DNA from: Plantactinospora endophytica
Lineage (GTDB): Bacteria; Actinomycetota; Actinomycetes; Mycobacteriales; Micromonosporaceae
Assembly: GCF_016862915.1 (NCBI RefSeq)
Contig: NZ_BONW01000021.1
Coordinates: 248,001 to 312,000 of the forward strand
Reading direction: 5' to 3'
Length of the DNA stretch: 64,000 nucleotides
Positions within the stretch are counted from its first letter, which is position 1, and each line of letters opens with the position of its first letter. This document shows, one piece after another, positions 27,522 to 35,435 of this stretch. The position numbers and the translations under genes are program-made. The notes beneath the pieces were generated by a model that was given only the letters and a program-made list of their open reading frames with translations, had not been told where the DNA came from and did not search any database.

Positions 27522-27590
27522 GTGATCCATCGGGCGCAGTCCTACTTTTACTACGGCTCCGGGAGTCCGGCAGCCGTGGGTCGCGCCTGA
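27522..27590 (+). CDS. leader peptide of the chorismate mutase attenuator
   Basis: A 22-codon frame, GTG to TGA, reading MIHRAQSYFYYGSGSPAAVGRA (20 or so residues; written here as two parts: MIHRAQSYFYY and GSGSPAAVGRA). Codons 8-11 are Tyr-Phe-Tyr-Tyr, the products of the pathway that chorismate mutase feeds. The stop lies 11 bp before a strong terminator. No ribosome site lies at normal spacing, but the GTG falls at the predicted transcript 5' end. Ribosome stalling at these codons when charged tRNA-Tyr/Phe is low would favour the antiterminator. Confidence 0.7.
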   Translation: MIHRAQSYFYYGSGSPAAVGRA

Positions 27591-27638
27591 AACATGACCT
27601 ACGAAAAGCCCCGGGCTCCTGAAGCCCGGGGCTTTTCG
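27554..27638 (+). promoter_or_regulatory. transcription attenuator: competing hairpins upstream of chorismate mutase
   Basis: Three mutually exclusive structures are visible. The 1:2 hairpin is CGGCTCCGG (27554-27562) with CCGGCAGCCG (27567-27576). The 2:3 antiterminator is GGAGTCCGG (27562-27570) with CCGGGCTCC (27611-27619), nine pairs including one G-U. The 3:4 terminator is a perfect 16-bp stem (27602-27617 with 27623-27638) ending in TTTT plus CG. This is the classical amino-acid attenuator layout. Confidence 0.75.
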
Positions 27639-27683
27639 CGTCGGGATCCAGGCACCGGGGACCTATCTCCCAAGGAGGACCCC

Positions 27684-28043
27684 ATGGCGGCAGAGGTGGC
27701 AGCAGAGGTGGCAGAGCTTCCGGTCGAGTCGAACGGCGCCGGGCCCGCTTCTACCAGCGGCGCGGAGCCGGGTCAGGAGACCGGGACCAGCGCACCGGAG
27801 GCGTCGCAGCACATCCTCGGGCTGCGGGAGCGGATCGACCAGATCGACCACGAACTCATCGCCCTCTGGCAGGAACGCGCCGCGCTGTCCCAGCAGGTCG
27901 GCCGGACCCGGATGGCTTCCGGCGGTACCCGGCTCGTCCTCTCCCGCGAACGGGAGATCCTGGACCGGTTCCGGGAGGCGCTCGGCGCGGACGGCACCCA
28001 ACTCGCCCTGCTGCTGCTCCGGGCCGGACGCGGCCCGCTCTGA
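27684..28043 (+). CDS. chorismate mutase, AroQ type
   Basis: 119 residues. The first 40 are low complexity; residues about 43-115 are the three-helix AroQ fold, with LRERIDQIDHELIALW (47-62) and ERAALSQQVGRTR (64-76). It converts chorismate to prephenate for Phe and Tyr. ATG 27684 follows AAGGAGGA (27672-27679). A longer in-frame start at 27594 is rejected because it would lie within the attenuator terminator. The second helix lysine of some relatives is arginine here (R76). The tail is repeated downstream (28030-28118). Confidence 0.85.
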   Translation: MAAEVAAEVAELPVESNGAGPASTSGAEPGQETGTSAPEASQHILGLRERIDQIDHELIALWQERAALSQQVGRTRMASGGTRLVLSREREILDRFREALGADGTQLALLLLRAGRGPL

Positions 28044-28118
28044 GCCGTACCCACCGGGTGCGGCCCGCTCCGAGCCCCGTACCCCGGTGGTTCGCTCCGG
28101 CTACGCCGTACCCCCGGT
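28030..28118. repeat. stop-anchored tandem repeats after chorismate mutase
   Basis: Three contiguous units of 29-30 bp (28030-28059, 28060-28088, 28089-28118) and a fourth weaker one. The first contains the TGA of the gene (GCGGCCCGCTCTGAGCCGTA). The rest of the 301-bp gap to 28344 holds no supportable gene; a weak hairpin at 28311-28343 may end ABC operon 2. Confidence 0.65.
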
Positions 28119-28344
28119 GGTTCGCGCTGGCGACCGTGCGCGGAGCCGGTGGCCGGACGCGGCCCTGGCCGTGCGCGGACCGGCCGCCCATCGGTGGACC
28201 GGCGGAAACACGAGCCGACCGGCCGAAACGCGAGCCCGGGACGCCGGCCGCATGGATGGCAGCCCGCGCCCCGGGCAGTGAGGAGGCGTTCTTCTACCAA
28301 CGGTGGAGAGCCGGGTCAGGCTCGACCACCGGCGCCTGACCGGT

Positions 28345-29370
28345 CTACTCGACCGCGTGCACCACGTCCCGCACCTCGGCGAAGTGGCATGCGCTCGGGT
28401 GCGCCGAGCGGTCCCGGGGGGCCAACGCCGGTTCCTCGGTGGCGCAGACGTCCTGCGCCTTCCAGCACCGGGTGCGGAACCGGCAGCCCGACGGCGGGTT
28501 GGCCGGCGACGGCACGTCGCCCTCCAGGACGATCTGGTCCCGCTGGCCGCGCAGGGTCGGGTCCGGCACCGGCACCGCCGAGAGCAGCGCCTGGGTGTAC
28601 GGATGCGTCGGCCGCTCGTAGATCTCGTCCTCGACACCGATCTCGACGACCTTGCCGAGGTACATCACCGCGACCCGGTCGGCGATGTGCCGCACCACCG
28701 ACAGGTCGTGCGCGATGAAGATGTACGACAGCCCCAGCTCGTCCTGCAACCGCTCCAGCAGGTTGATCACCTGCGCCTGGATCGACACGTCCAGCGCCGA
28801 CACCGGCTCGTCACAGACGATGATCTCCGGCCGCAACGCCAACGCCCGGGCGATGCCGATCCGCTGCCGCTGCCCGCCGGAGAACTGGTGCGGGTACCGG
28901 TTGATGTGCTCCGGGTTCAACCCGACCAGGTCGAGCAGTTCCCGGACCCGCTGCTTCCGCTCGCCGGCCGGAACCACCTCCGGGTGGATGTCGAACGGCT
29001 CGCCGATGATGTCGCCGACCGTCATCCGGGGATTCAACGAGGTGTACGGGTCCTGCAACACCATCTGGATGTTGCGCCGGGCCTTGCGCAGCTCGCCGCC
29101 GGAGAGCCGGGTCATGTCCTGGCCCCGGACGTTGATCGCACCACTGCTCGGCTTCTCCAGCCCGACCAGCAGCTTGGCCAGCGTCGACTTGCCGCAGCCG
29201 GACTCACCCACCACGCCGAGGGTCTCGCCCCGGCGCAGTTGCAGGTCGACCCCGTCGACCGCGCGTACGGCACCGATCTTCTTCTGGAAGACGATGCCCC
29301 GGGTGATCGGGAAATGCTTGACCAGGTCGCGGGTCTCCAGCACCACCTCGTTACTTGACGGCTGGCTCAT
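28345..29370 (-). CDS. peptide-type ABC transporter ATPase, OppF-like (operon 2)
   Basis: 341 residues. Walker A GESGCGKS, signature SGGQRQRI, Walker [13 protein letters not shown], and C-terminal [13 protein letters not shown]. Last gene of operon 2. The start overlaps the end of the upstream ATPase gene by 20 bp. From the [19 protein letters not shown] segment to the VPVPDP segment it is nearly identical to the operon 1 OppF-like protein (9975-11042), with 56 consecutive identical bases at 28670-28725. Confidence 0.92.
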   Translation of the reverse strand: MSQPSSNEVVLETRDLVKHFPITRGIVFQKKIGAVRAVDGVDLQLRRGETLGVVGESGCGKSTLAKLLVGLEKPSSGAINVRGQDMTRLSGGELRKARRNIQMVLQDPYTSLNPRMTVGDIIGEPFDIHPEVVPAGERKQRVRELLDLVGLNPEHINRYPHQFSGGQRQRIGIARALALRPEIIVCDEPVSALDVSIQAQVINLLERLQDELGLSYIFIAHDLSVVRHIADRVAVMYLGKVVEIGVEDEIYERPTHPYTQALLSAVPVPDPTLRGQRDQIVLEGDVPSPANPPSGCRFRTRCWKAQDVCATEEPALAPRDRSAHPSACHFAEVRDVVHAVE

Positions 29371-30409
29371 CCCCGACCACCTCCGTCCAGAAATGGCAAC
29401 GCGCGGTCCGTACCGGGTCCACGTCGTACTGCTGCGGCGGCGGATCGGCCCGGCACACGTCGCGGGCGTACGCGCACCGAGGGTGGAACGGGCAGCCGGC
29501 CGGGATCCGGGTCAGGTTGGGCGGCAGGCCCTTGATCACGTTGAGCTGCTGCCCCTTGAGGTCCAGCCGGGGAATCGACTCCAGCAGAGCCTTGGTGTAC
29601 GGGTGCGCCGGCCGGGCGTAGATGTCCAGCACCGGCGCCTCCTCGACCACCTTCCCGGCGTACATCACCGAGATCCGGTCGGCCACGTCGGCGACCACGC
29701 CCATGTCGTGGGTGATCAGGATCAGACCCATGTTCCGTTCCCGCCGCAGCTCGGCGAGGAGGTTCATGATCTGGGCCTGCACCGTGACGTCCAGCGCGGT
29801 GGTCGGCTCGTCCGCGATCAGCACCTTCGGGTCGAGCGCCAGCGCCATCGCGATCATGACGCGCTGCCGCATACCGCCGGAGAACTGGTGCGGATAGTCG
29901 TTGATCCGCTGCTTGGCAGCCGGGATCTTGACCAGGTCGAGCAGCTCGACCGCCCGCTTCTTGGCCTCCTGCCGGGACGTACCCCGGTGCACCCGGAACA
30001 GCTCGCCGATCTGCCAGCCGACCGGGAAGACCGGGTTCAGCGCGGAGAGCGCGTCCTGGAAGATCATCGCGATGTGGTTGGCCCGCACTCTGCGGCGCTG
30101 CTCCTCAGCAAGCTTGAGCAGGTCGACGCCCCGGTAGCGGATCGCACCCCCGGTGACGAACCCGGGCGGCGAGTCGAGGATGCCCATGATCGCCTGGGCG
30201 GTGACGGACTTGCCGCAACCGGACTCGCCCAGGATCGCCAGCGTCTCGCCGGGATCCAGGTGCAGGTCCACGCCGTTGATCGCCTTGGCGATCCCGACCT
30301 GGGTGCGGAACTCCACGTGCAGACCGTCGACCTCCAGCAGCCGGGCGGACGAGTCCAACCCGGGCAGGACGTCGATCTCTGCCTTGATATCGGTCATGTT
30401 TCGGCTCAC
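29351..30409 (-). CDS. peptide-type ABC transporter ATPase, OppD-like (operon 2)
   Basis: 352 residues from GTG 30409, which overlaps the upstream permease stop as GTGA and follows GAGG; a later ATG (30397) has no ribosome site. Walker [27 protein letters not shown] and VLIADEPT are intact, with [11 protein letters not shown] near the C-terminus. Pairs with the OppF-like protein at 28345. Paralogue of 8942-9988. Confidence 0.9.
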   Translation of the reverse strand: MSRNMTDIKAEIDVLPGLDSSARLLEVDGLHVEFRTQVGIAKAINGVDLHLDPGETLAILGESGCGKSVTAQAIMGILDSPPGFVTGGAIRYRGVDLLKLAEEQRRRVRANHIAMIFQDALSALNPVFPVGWQIGELFRVHRGTSRQEAKKRAVELLDLVKIPAAKQRINDYPHQFSGGMRQRVMIAMALALDPKVLIADEPTTALDVTVQAQIMNLLAELRRERNMGLILITHDMGVVADVADRISVMYAGKVVEEAPVLDIYARPAHPYTKALLESIPRLDLKGQQLNVIKGLPPNLTRIPAGCPFHPRCAYARDVCRADPPPQQYDVDPVRTARCHFWTEVVGDEPAVK

Positions 30410-31344
30410 CGCAGCCTCGGGTCGAAGGCGTCGCGGATCGCGTCGCCGAGCATGATGAACGCCAGCACGGTCATCGCCAGGAAGACCGACGGCCAGACCA
30501 GCGGGGTCGCCGTCTCCCGGACGTACGGCGCCGCCGTCGAGATGTCGACGCCCCAGGAGATCTCGTCGCCCTTCAGACCGACACCGAGGAAGGTCAGGGT
30601 GGCCTCGGTGGAGATGTTGACCCCGAGCAGGATGGTCAGTACCACCACGAACGGCGCGGCGGCGTTCGGCAGGATGTGCCGGAACATCAGCCGGCCCGAG
30701 CCGGCGCCCAGCATCCGGGCCGCCGCCACGTAGTCCTGGCTCTTCGCCGAGATGACCGACGATCGCATGATGCGGGCGCCGGTCGTCCAGGTCAGCACGC
30801 CGAGGGTGAAGACCACCGCCCAGAAACCGGAGTCCTGCGGGTCGGCGGAGAGCCGCCGGGCCAGCACGATCGCCGCGAGCAGGGTGGGGATGCCCAGCAC
30901 GATGTCGACGCCCCGGGCGAGCAGCGAGTCGACCCAGCCGCCGAAGTAGCCGGCCGCCATACCCACGAGCAGGCCGATCACCCCGGCGATGATGGTCGCG
31001 AAGAGCCCGATCAGCACCGAGTTGCGGGCGCCGTAGATCGTTCGGGCGTAGACGTCGCAGCCCTGGAAGTTGTAGCCGAAGAAGGCCGAGCCGCTCGGGC
31101 CCTGGTGTTGCCGGGACAGCGCGCACGCCTTCGGGTCGGCCGAGGTGAACAGGCCCGGGAAGAACGCCATGACGACGACCAGCAGCACCAGCACGGCGGC
31201 GGCCCAGAAGATCCAGTTGCGCCGCAGGTCCTCCCAGGCGTCCCCGGTCAGGCTGCGTGGTTTCTCCGAGCCGCCGTCCGGCGACACCGGCACACCGGCC
31301 GCGGTGGGGACCTCCGCCTGGGTGACGGATTCGATGTTACTCAT
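30406..31344 (-). CDS. peptide-type ABC transporter permease, OppC/DppC-like (operon 2)
   Basis: 312 residues. Cytoplasmic N-terminus, one membrane helix, an extracytoplasmic loop with two cysteines (KACALS, FQGCDVYAR), then five helices. The EAA loop DYVAAARMLGAGSGRLMFRHI is followed by LPNAA. Coupled to the downstream ATPase by a 4-bp overlap. An 83-bp gap to the upstream permease gene contains an inverted CTCGTG...CACGAG element; operon 1 has only 10 bp at this point. Confidence 0.92.
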   Translation of the reverse strand: MSNIESVTQAEVPTAAGVPVSPDGGSEKPRSLTGDAWEDLRRNWIFWAAAVLVLLVVVMAFFPGLFTSADPKACALSRQHQGPSGSAFFGYNFQGCDVYARTIYGARNSVLIGLFATIIAGVIGLLVGMAAGYFGGWVDSLLARGVDIVLGIPTLLAAIVLARRLSADPQDSGFWAVVFTLGVLTWTTGARIMRSSVISAKSQDYVAAARMLGAGSGRLMFRHILPNAAAPFVVVLTILLGVNISTEATLTFLGVGLKGDEISWGVDISTAAPYVRETATPLVWPSVFLAMTVLAFIMLGDAIRDAFDPRLR

Positions 31345-31427
31345 CGGGCGCCTCGCTAACTCGTGCCGCCGCTCGGCGCCGCCACGAGGACAGGTTCAGA
31401 TCGAGCAGGATGGTTCGTTCGCTTTGC

Positions 31428-32354
31428 TCACTCATAGCGGATCCTCGGGTCGAGAACCGCGTACAGCAGGTCGACGACCAGGTTGACCACCAGGAAGACG
31501 ATCACCAGGACGCTGACGAAGCCGACCACCAGCGGGCCGTCCTCGGTCCGGATCCCCCGGAACAGGTTGAAGCCGACGCCGGGGATGTTGAAGACGCCCT
31601 CGGTGACGATCGCGCCGGCCATCAGGTTGCCCAGGTCGACGCCGATCAGCGTCACCACCGGGATCAGCGAGTTGCGCAGTACGTGCACGCCGATCACCCG
31701 GCGGTTCGCCAGCCCCTTGGCCCGGGCGGTACGGACGTAGTCCGAGCGGAGGTTCTCCGCCACCGACGCCCGGGTGACCCGGATCTGTGTCGCGATCACC
31801 AGACAGCTCAGCACCATTGCCGGCAGCATGAGTTGATAGAACCCCGGTTCGGCGCCAGCGGTCGCCGGGAACCACTTGAGCTGCACCCCGAAGAGGAGCT
31901 GCGCCAGCGGCGCCAGCACCACGATCGGCAGCGAGAGCAGGATCAGGGTGATGACCAGCGTGGTGGTGTCGAAGATCCCGCCGCGCCGGATTCCGGAGAC
32001 GATGCCGGCGGTGACGGCGACCAGCGCCGAGATGATGATCGCGAAGACGGCCAGCCGGATCGTCACCGGCCAGGCCTGCGCCATCATCTCGCTGATCGGC
32101 CGGTTGGTCAGCGAGATGCCGAAGTCCCCGGTCAGCAGGCCACGCATGTAGTGGCCATATTGGAGGATGAACGGGTCGTCCAGATGGTACCTTTCGGTGA
32201 GTGCCTGCCGGACGTTCTCCGGCAGCGGTCGCTCACCCGCCAGAGCCTGGAGCGGGTCGTCCTGGTTGGCGAACATCAGCGCGTACACGATGAAGGTGGC
32301 CCCGAAAAACGTCAGGACCCCTTGCAGCACGCGCCGCACGAAGTAGCGGAACAT
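31428..32354 (-). CDS. peptide-type ABC transporter permease, OppB/DppB-like (operon 2)
   Basis: 308 residues from ATG 32354 (MFRYFVRRVLQG), which follows AAGGA on the minus strand; the open frame upstream lacks family similarity. About six membrane segments, EAA loop DYVRTARAKGLANRRVI, and the same LDPRIRYE C-terminus as the operon 1 paralogue (7059-7997). Separated from the binding-protein gene by two strong hairpins. Confidence 0.92.
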   Translation of the reverse strand: MFRYFVRRVLQGVLTFFGATFIVYALMFANQDDPLQALAGERPLPENVRQALTERYHLDDPFILQYGHYMRGLLTGDFGISLTNRPISEMMAQAWPVTIRLAVFAIIISALVAVTAGIVSGIRRGGIFDTTTLVITLILLSLPIVVLAPLAQLLFGVQLKWFPATAGAEPGFYQLMLPAMVLSCLVIATQIRVTRASVAENLRSDYVRTARAKGLANRRVIGVHVLRNSLIPVVTLIGVDLGNLMAGAIVTEGVFNIPGVGFNLFRGIRTEDGPLVVGFVSVLVIVFLVVNLVVDLLYAVLDPRIRYE

Positions 32355-32432
32355 ATCCCAAGTCCTTAGGCGAGACGAGCATCGGTGACTGCCTGATGGG
32401 CAGCAGACCGTGATGCACACGGTAGCGACCGC

Positions 32433-32522
32433 AGCCTCACCGGCCCCGGTCACCGGGCCGGTGAGGCTCGTACGGACGGTCCGACCCGACCCGGGCTAGG
32501 CCGGGTGGACCGGACCGTCCGT
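32433..32522 (-). terminator. two intercistronic hairpins after the binding-protein gene (operon 2)
   Basis: A perfect 14-bp stem AGCCTCACCGGCCC (32433-32446) with 32455-32468, and a 12-bp stem ACGGACGGTCCG (32472-32483) with 32511-32522 enclosing a further CCCGG/CCGGG pairing. Both lie between the lipoprotein and permease genes, matching the hairpin position in operon 1. Confidence 0.75.
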
Positions 32523-32538
32523 CGCTGGAGCAGTCAGG

Positions 32539-34170
32539 TCAGCTCGTGGCCTCGATCTTGAGGATCTCGACCTTCTGGAACTTGTCGACCTCGACGTTCT
32601 TGACCCGCTCCGAGTGGCCGTAGACGTTCTGGCCGAGCCGCAGCGGAATCACCGGCATGTCGCGGGCGAGGATGTCCTCGGCCTGCTGCCAGAGCTTGAT
32701 GGCCTCGTCCTCGGTCGGCGCGGCCGAGCCCTGCTTGACCAGGTTGTCGAACTCCGGGTTGCTGTAGCCGTAGTAGTTCGACGAACCGCCGGTCCCGTAC
32801 AGCGGGCCCAGGTAGTTCTCCATCAGCGGGTAGTCCATGATCCAGCCGAGCCGGATCATGCCGACGTCTTCCTTCTTCTCGACCTTGGTGAGCAGGTCGG
32901 CGAACTTCGGCTCGCCGACGCCGACGCAGTCGACGCCCAGGTTGGTCTTGAGCTGGTTGCAGGTCGCGTCCACCCACGCCTTGTGACCACCGTCGGCGTT
33001 GTACGTGATCTTGATCTGCTTCGGACCGCCGGCGGCCTCGTAGTCCGCCTTGGCCTTGGCCGGGTCGTAGGTGCACGGCGCGCCGCAGCTGTTCTCGCGG
33101 TAGCCGGCCACCGCCGGGGAGACGAACGACGTCGCCGGGCTCTGCGAGCCACGGAAGACGTTGTCGGTGATCTCCTTGCGGTTGATCGCCATCGAGATCG
33201 CCTTACGGACCTCGACCTTCGAGTACTGCGGGAGGAAGGTCGGGAAGCCGACGAACTGGAAGACCGAGTTCGGGCCGGTCTTGAAGCGGTCACCCAGGTC
33301 CGCCGGGGCGGAGGCCAGGTTCTCGATCGGAATCTGGGTCACCACGTCCAGGGCGCCACCCATCAGGTCGGCGTACTGGGCGGTCTGCTCCTGGTAGATC
33401 TTGTAGGTGACCCCGCCGACCTTCGGCTTCTCGCCCGCGTAGTCGGCGTACGCCTCCGTCTCGATCTTGGAGTCGTGCTGCCAGGTGCCCTTCATCTTGA
33501 AGGGGCCGTTGCCGATCGGGGCCTGCTCGTAGTCCTCCTTGAGCACACCCTCGGAGGCGAACGCGGCGTTCGGCAGCGGGTAGAAGACGGTGTAACCCAT
33601 GACCGAGCGCCAGCCGGAGAACGGCTCGCTCAGCGTGACGGTGAAGGTCAGGTCGTCGACCTTCTTGAGGCCGGTCATGGTCTTCGCCGCGGGGTCCGGA
33701 GCCTTCTGCGGGCCCTCTTCGCCGTCCGGATCCTTGGACTGCAGGTCCTTGTATCCCTCGATGCGCTCGAAGAAGTACGAGCCGCCGTTGCCGTTCGGGC
33801 CGTAGGCCGCGTGGTTCCAGGCGTTGATGTAGTTGTCGGCGACGACCTTCTCACCGTTGTGGAAGGTGTAGCCGTCCTTGAGCTTGATCGTCCAGACCTT
33901 GTTGTCCGTCGACTCGACCGACTCCGCAGCCACCGTGTACGGCTTGTTGTCGGCGTCGAAGTCGATCAGCGGGGTGAAGAGCGCAGCCAGCACCTCCGCA
34001 CCGTTGGACTCGGTGGTGTTGGAGGGGATCAGGTGCTGGGGCTCGCCGAGGCCGATCGAGATGACGGCGTCGGCCGCCGAGGTCTCGTCGCCGCCGCCGC
34101 TGCAGCCTGCCGCCAACAACATTATGGCGGTCGCTCCGACCGCCATCTTTAACGGGAATTGCCCGCGCAT
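32539..34170 (-). CDS. ABC transporter substrate-binding lipoprotein, family 5 (operon 2)
   Basis: 543 residues, the same length as its operon 1 paralogue (5303-6934), and alignable throughout (for example KDGYTFHNGEKV, TGLKKVDDLTFTVTL, APIGNGPFKMKGTWQHD in both). Signal peptide with lipobox LAAGC, then Gly-Gly-Asp. First gene of operon 2. It is preceded by a good promoter (34234-34262). Ligand unknown; the family binds peptides, nickel, sugars or opines. Confidence 0.92.
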   Translation of the reverse strand: MRGQFPLKMAVGATAIMLLAAGCSGGGDETSAADAVISIGLGEPQHLIPSNTTESNGAEVLAALFTPLIDFDADNKPYTVAAESVESTDNKVWTIKLKDGYTFHNGEKVVADNYINAWNHAAYGPNGNGGSYFFERIEGYKDLQSKDPDGEEGPQKAPDPAAKTMTGLKKVDDLTFTVTLSEPFSGWRSVMGYTVFYPLPNAAFASEGVLKEDYEQAPIGNGPFKMKGTWQHDSKIETEAYADYAGEKPKVGGVTYKIYQEQTAQYADLMGGALDVVTQIPIENLASAPADLGDRFKTGPNSVFQFVGFPTFLPQYSKVEVRKAISMAINRKEITDNVFRGSQSPATSFVSPAVAGYRENSCGAPCTYDPAKAKADYEAAGGPKQIKITYNADGGHKAWVDATCNQLKTNLGVDCVGVGEPKFADLLTKVEKKEDVGMIRLGWIMDYPLMENYLGPLYGTGGSSNYYGYSNPEFDNLVKQGSAAPTEDEAIKLWQQAEDILARDMPVIPLRLGQNVYGHSERVKNVEVDKFQKVEILKIEATS

Positions 34171-34746
34171 GAGTGAAGCCTCCTCAGGGCGCTCACGAGG
34201 GACTGTGAGGTGACTGACACTGTGACACTGAGCTGCCTAGCGCGGAAAGGTGCCGTTATCAACCCGTTAGTTGCCGGCAATGTTTCACGCGTGTGCACGG
34301 CCACCCGGGCGCACCCTCCACCACGGCGATGAGCAGGCAAAACGTCACCGGGAGGGAGCGCCCCGGGGACAGCCTGCGCGGCGCGTTGTGACCTTCCCCG
34401 CGTCACCGCGGGCGCTCTCCGATGTCAAGCGCATACCTACCGTGCCTGGCCGTTTGAACGATGTTAAACCGTACGCCAGGGCCCCGACGGGTACCCGAAC
34501 AGTGAGAGCCATCGATGCAGCGTATCTGATCGTCACCGCCCGGACACCCACCGCTCGGCTGATGCCGTACCGGTGGATCCGCCGATGCCCGGGAGCCGAA
34601 CCACGGACCGCCCGGCGACTCCCGGCTCGGCCGGCAGGACTCGGATCGGCAGGGCTCGGATCGGCGGCGGTTGTCGCCGCCGGCCAACACTCGTCGGCGG
34701 CGGCGGGCGGTTGCCGTCGGCCGACGGTTGTCGGCGGCGGCGGGGG
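34171..34746. other. 576-bp gene-free divergent/tail region
   Basis: No supportable gene. It contains the operon 2 promoter, direct repeats GACACTG at 34216-34222 and 34224-34230 just downstream of the -10, and an inverted element CCTGG...GTTT...AAAC...CCAGG at about 34445-34485. Towards the response-regulator stop (34747) there are GTCGGCGGCGGCGGG-type repeats. Confidence 0.4.
34234..34262 (-). promoter_or_regulatory. promoter of ABC operon 2
   Basis: On the minus strand TTGATA (34262-34257), 17 bp, TAGGCA (34239-34234), about 64 bp before the lipoprotein start. Close to the housekeeping sigma consensus. Confidence 0.6.
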
Positions 34747-35430
34747 TCAGACCAGCCGGCGGTCGGCGGCCCAGCGGGACAGCTCGTAGCGGTTGGACAT
34801 CTGGAGCTTGCGCAGCACGTTCGACACATGCGTCTCCACCGTCTTGATGGAGATGAACAGCTCCTTGGCGATCTCCTTGTAGGCGTAGCCCCGGGCGAGC
34901 AGCCGGAGCACCTCCCGCTCCCGGTTGGTGAGCTGGTCCAGCTCGGGGTCGGCGACCGGCGCGTCCGGCCGGGAGGCGAAGGAGTCCAGCACGAACCCGG
35001 CCAGCCGGGGACTGAACACGGCGTCGCCGTCGGCGACCCGGCGGATCGCGGCGGTCAGCTCGTCCGGCGAGATGGTCTTGGTGACGTACCCTCGGGCACC
35101 GGCCCGGATCAGCCCTATCACGTCCTCGGCGGCGTCGGAGACGCTGAGCGCCAGGAACCGCACCTCCGGCCGGGTACGCCGGACCGCCTCCAGCACCGCC
35201 CGACCACCTCCGTCCGGCATGTGCACGTCGAGCAGCACCACGTCCGGCTCGGTGGCCGCGATCCGGCTGATCGCCTCGGCGACCGTACTGGCCTCGCCGA
35301 CCACCTCGACGTGCGTACCCAGCTCGGCGCGTACGCCGGCCCGGAACATCGCGTGGTCGTCGACGAGGAACACCCGCAGCAGCCTCGGCTCGGGTGTGCC
35401 GTCCCGTGCCGGCTCCGTCGTCTCGACCAT
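34747..35430 (-). CDS. NarL/LuxR-type response regulator
   Basis: 227 residues. Receiver domain with the acidic pair VDDH, phospho-acceptor D in VVLLDVHMPDGGG and conserved lysine in GYVTKTISPDEL. The C-terminal LuxR helix-turn-helix is LTNREREVLRLLARGYAYKEIA followed by TVETHVSNVLRKL. The gene starts 5 bp after the kinase gene stop, so kinase and regulator form one operon. Partner of the PspC-kinase at 35436. With the LiaF-like protein at 37039 it resembles LiaR. Confidence 0.92.
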   Translation of the reverse strand: MVETTEPARDGTPEPRLLRVFLVDDHAMFRAGVRAELGTHVEVVGEASTVAEAISRIAATEPDVVLLDVHMPDGGGRAVLEAVRRTRPEVRFLALSVSDAAEDVIGLIRAGARGYVTKTISPDELTAAIRRVADGDAVFSPRLAGFVLDSFASRPDAPVADPELDQLTNREREVLRLLARGYAYKEIAKELFISIKTVETHVSNVLRKLQMSNRYELSRWAADRRLV

Positions 35431-35435
35431 GATCG

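Noticed and set aside
27594-27683. In-frame ATG extending chorismate mutase upstream
   Set aside because: It would place codons through the attenuator terminator hairpin and has no ribosome site; the ATG at 27684 follows AAGGAGGA.
29351-31126. Extended frame joining the operon 2 OppD-like ATPase to about 240 upstream codons
   Set aside because: The upstream part is an out-of-frame reading of the OppC-like permease gene; the GTG at 30409 overlaps its stop as GTGA, which marks the true start.
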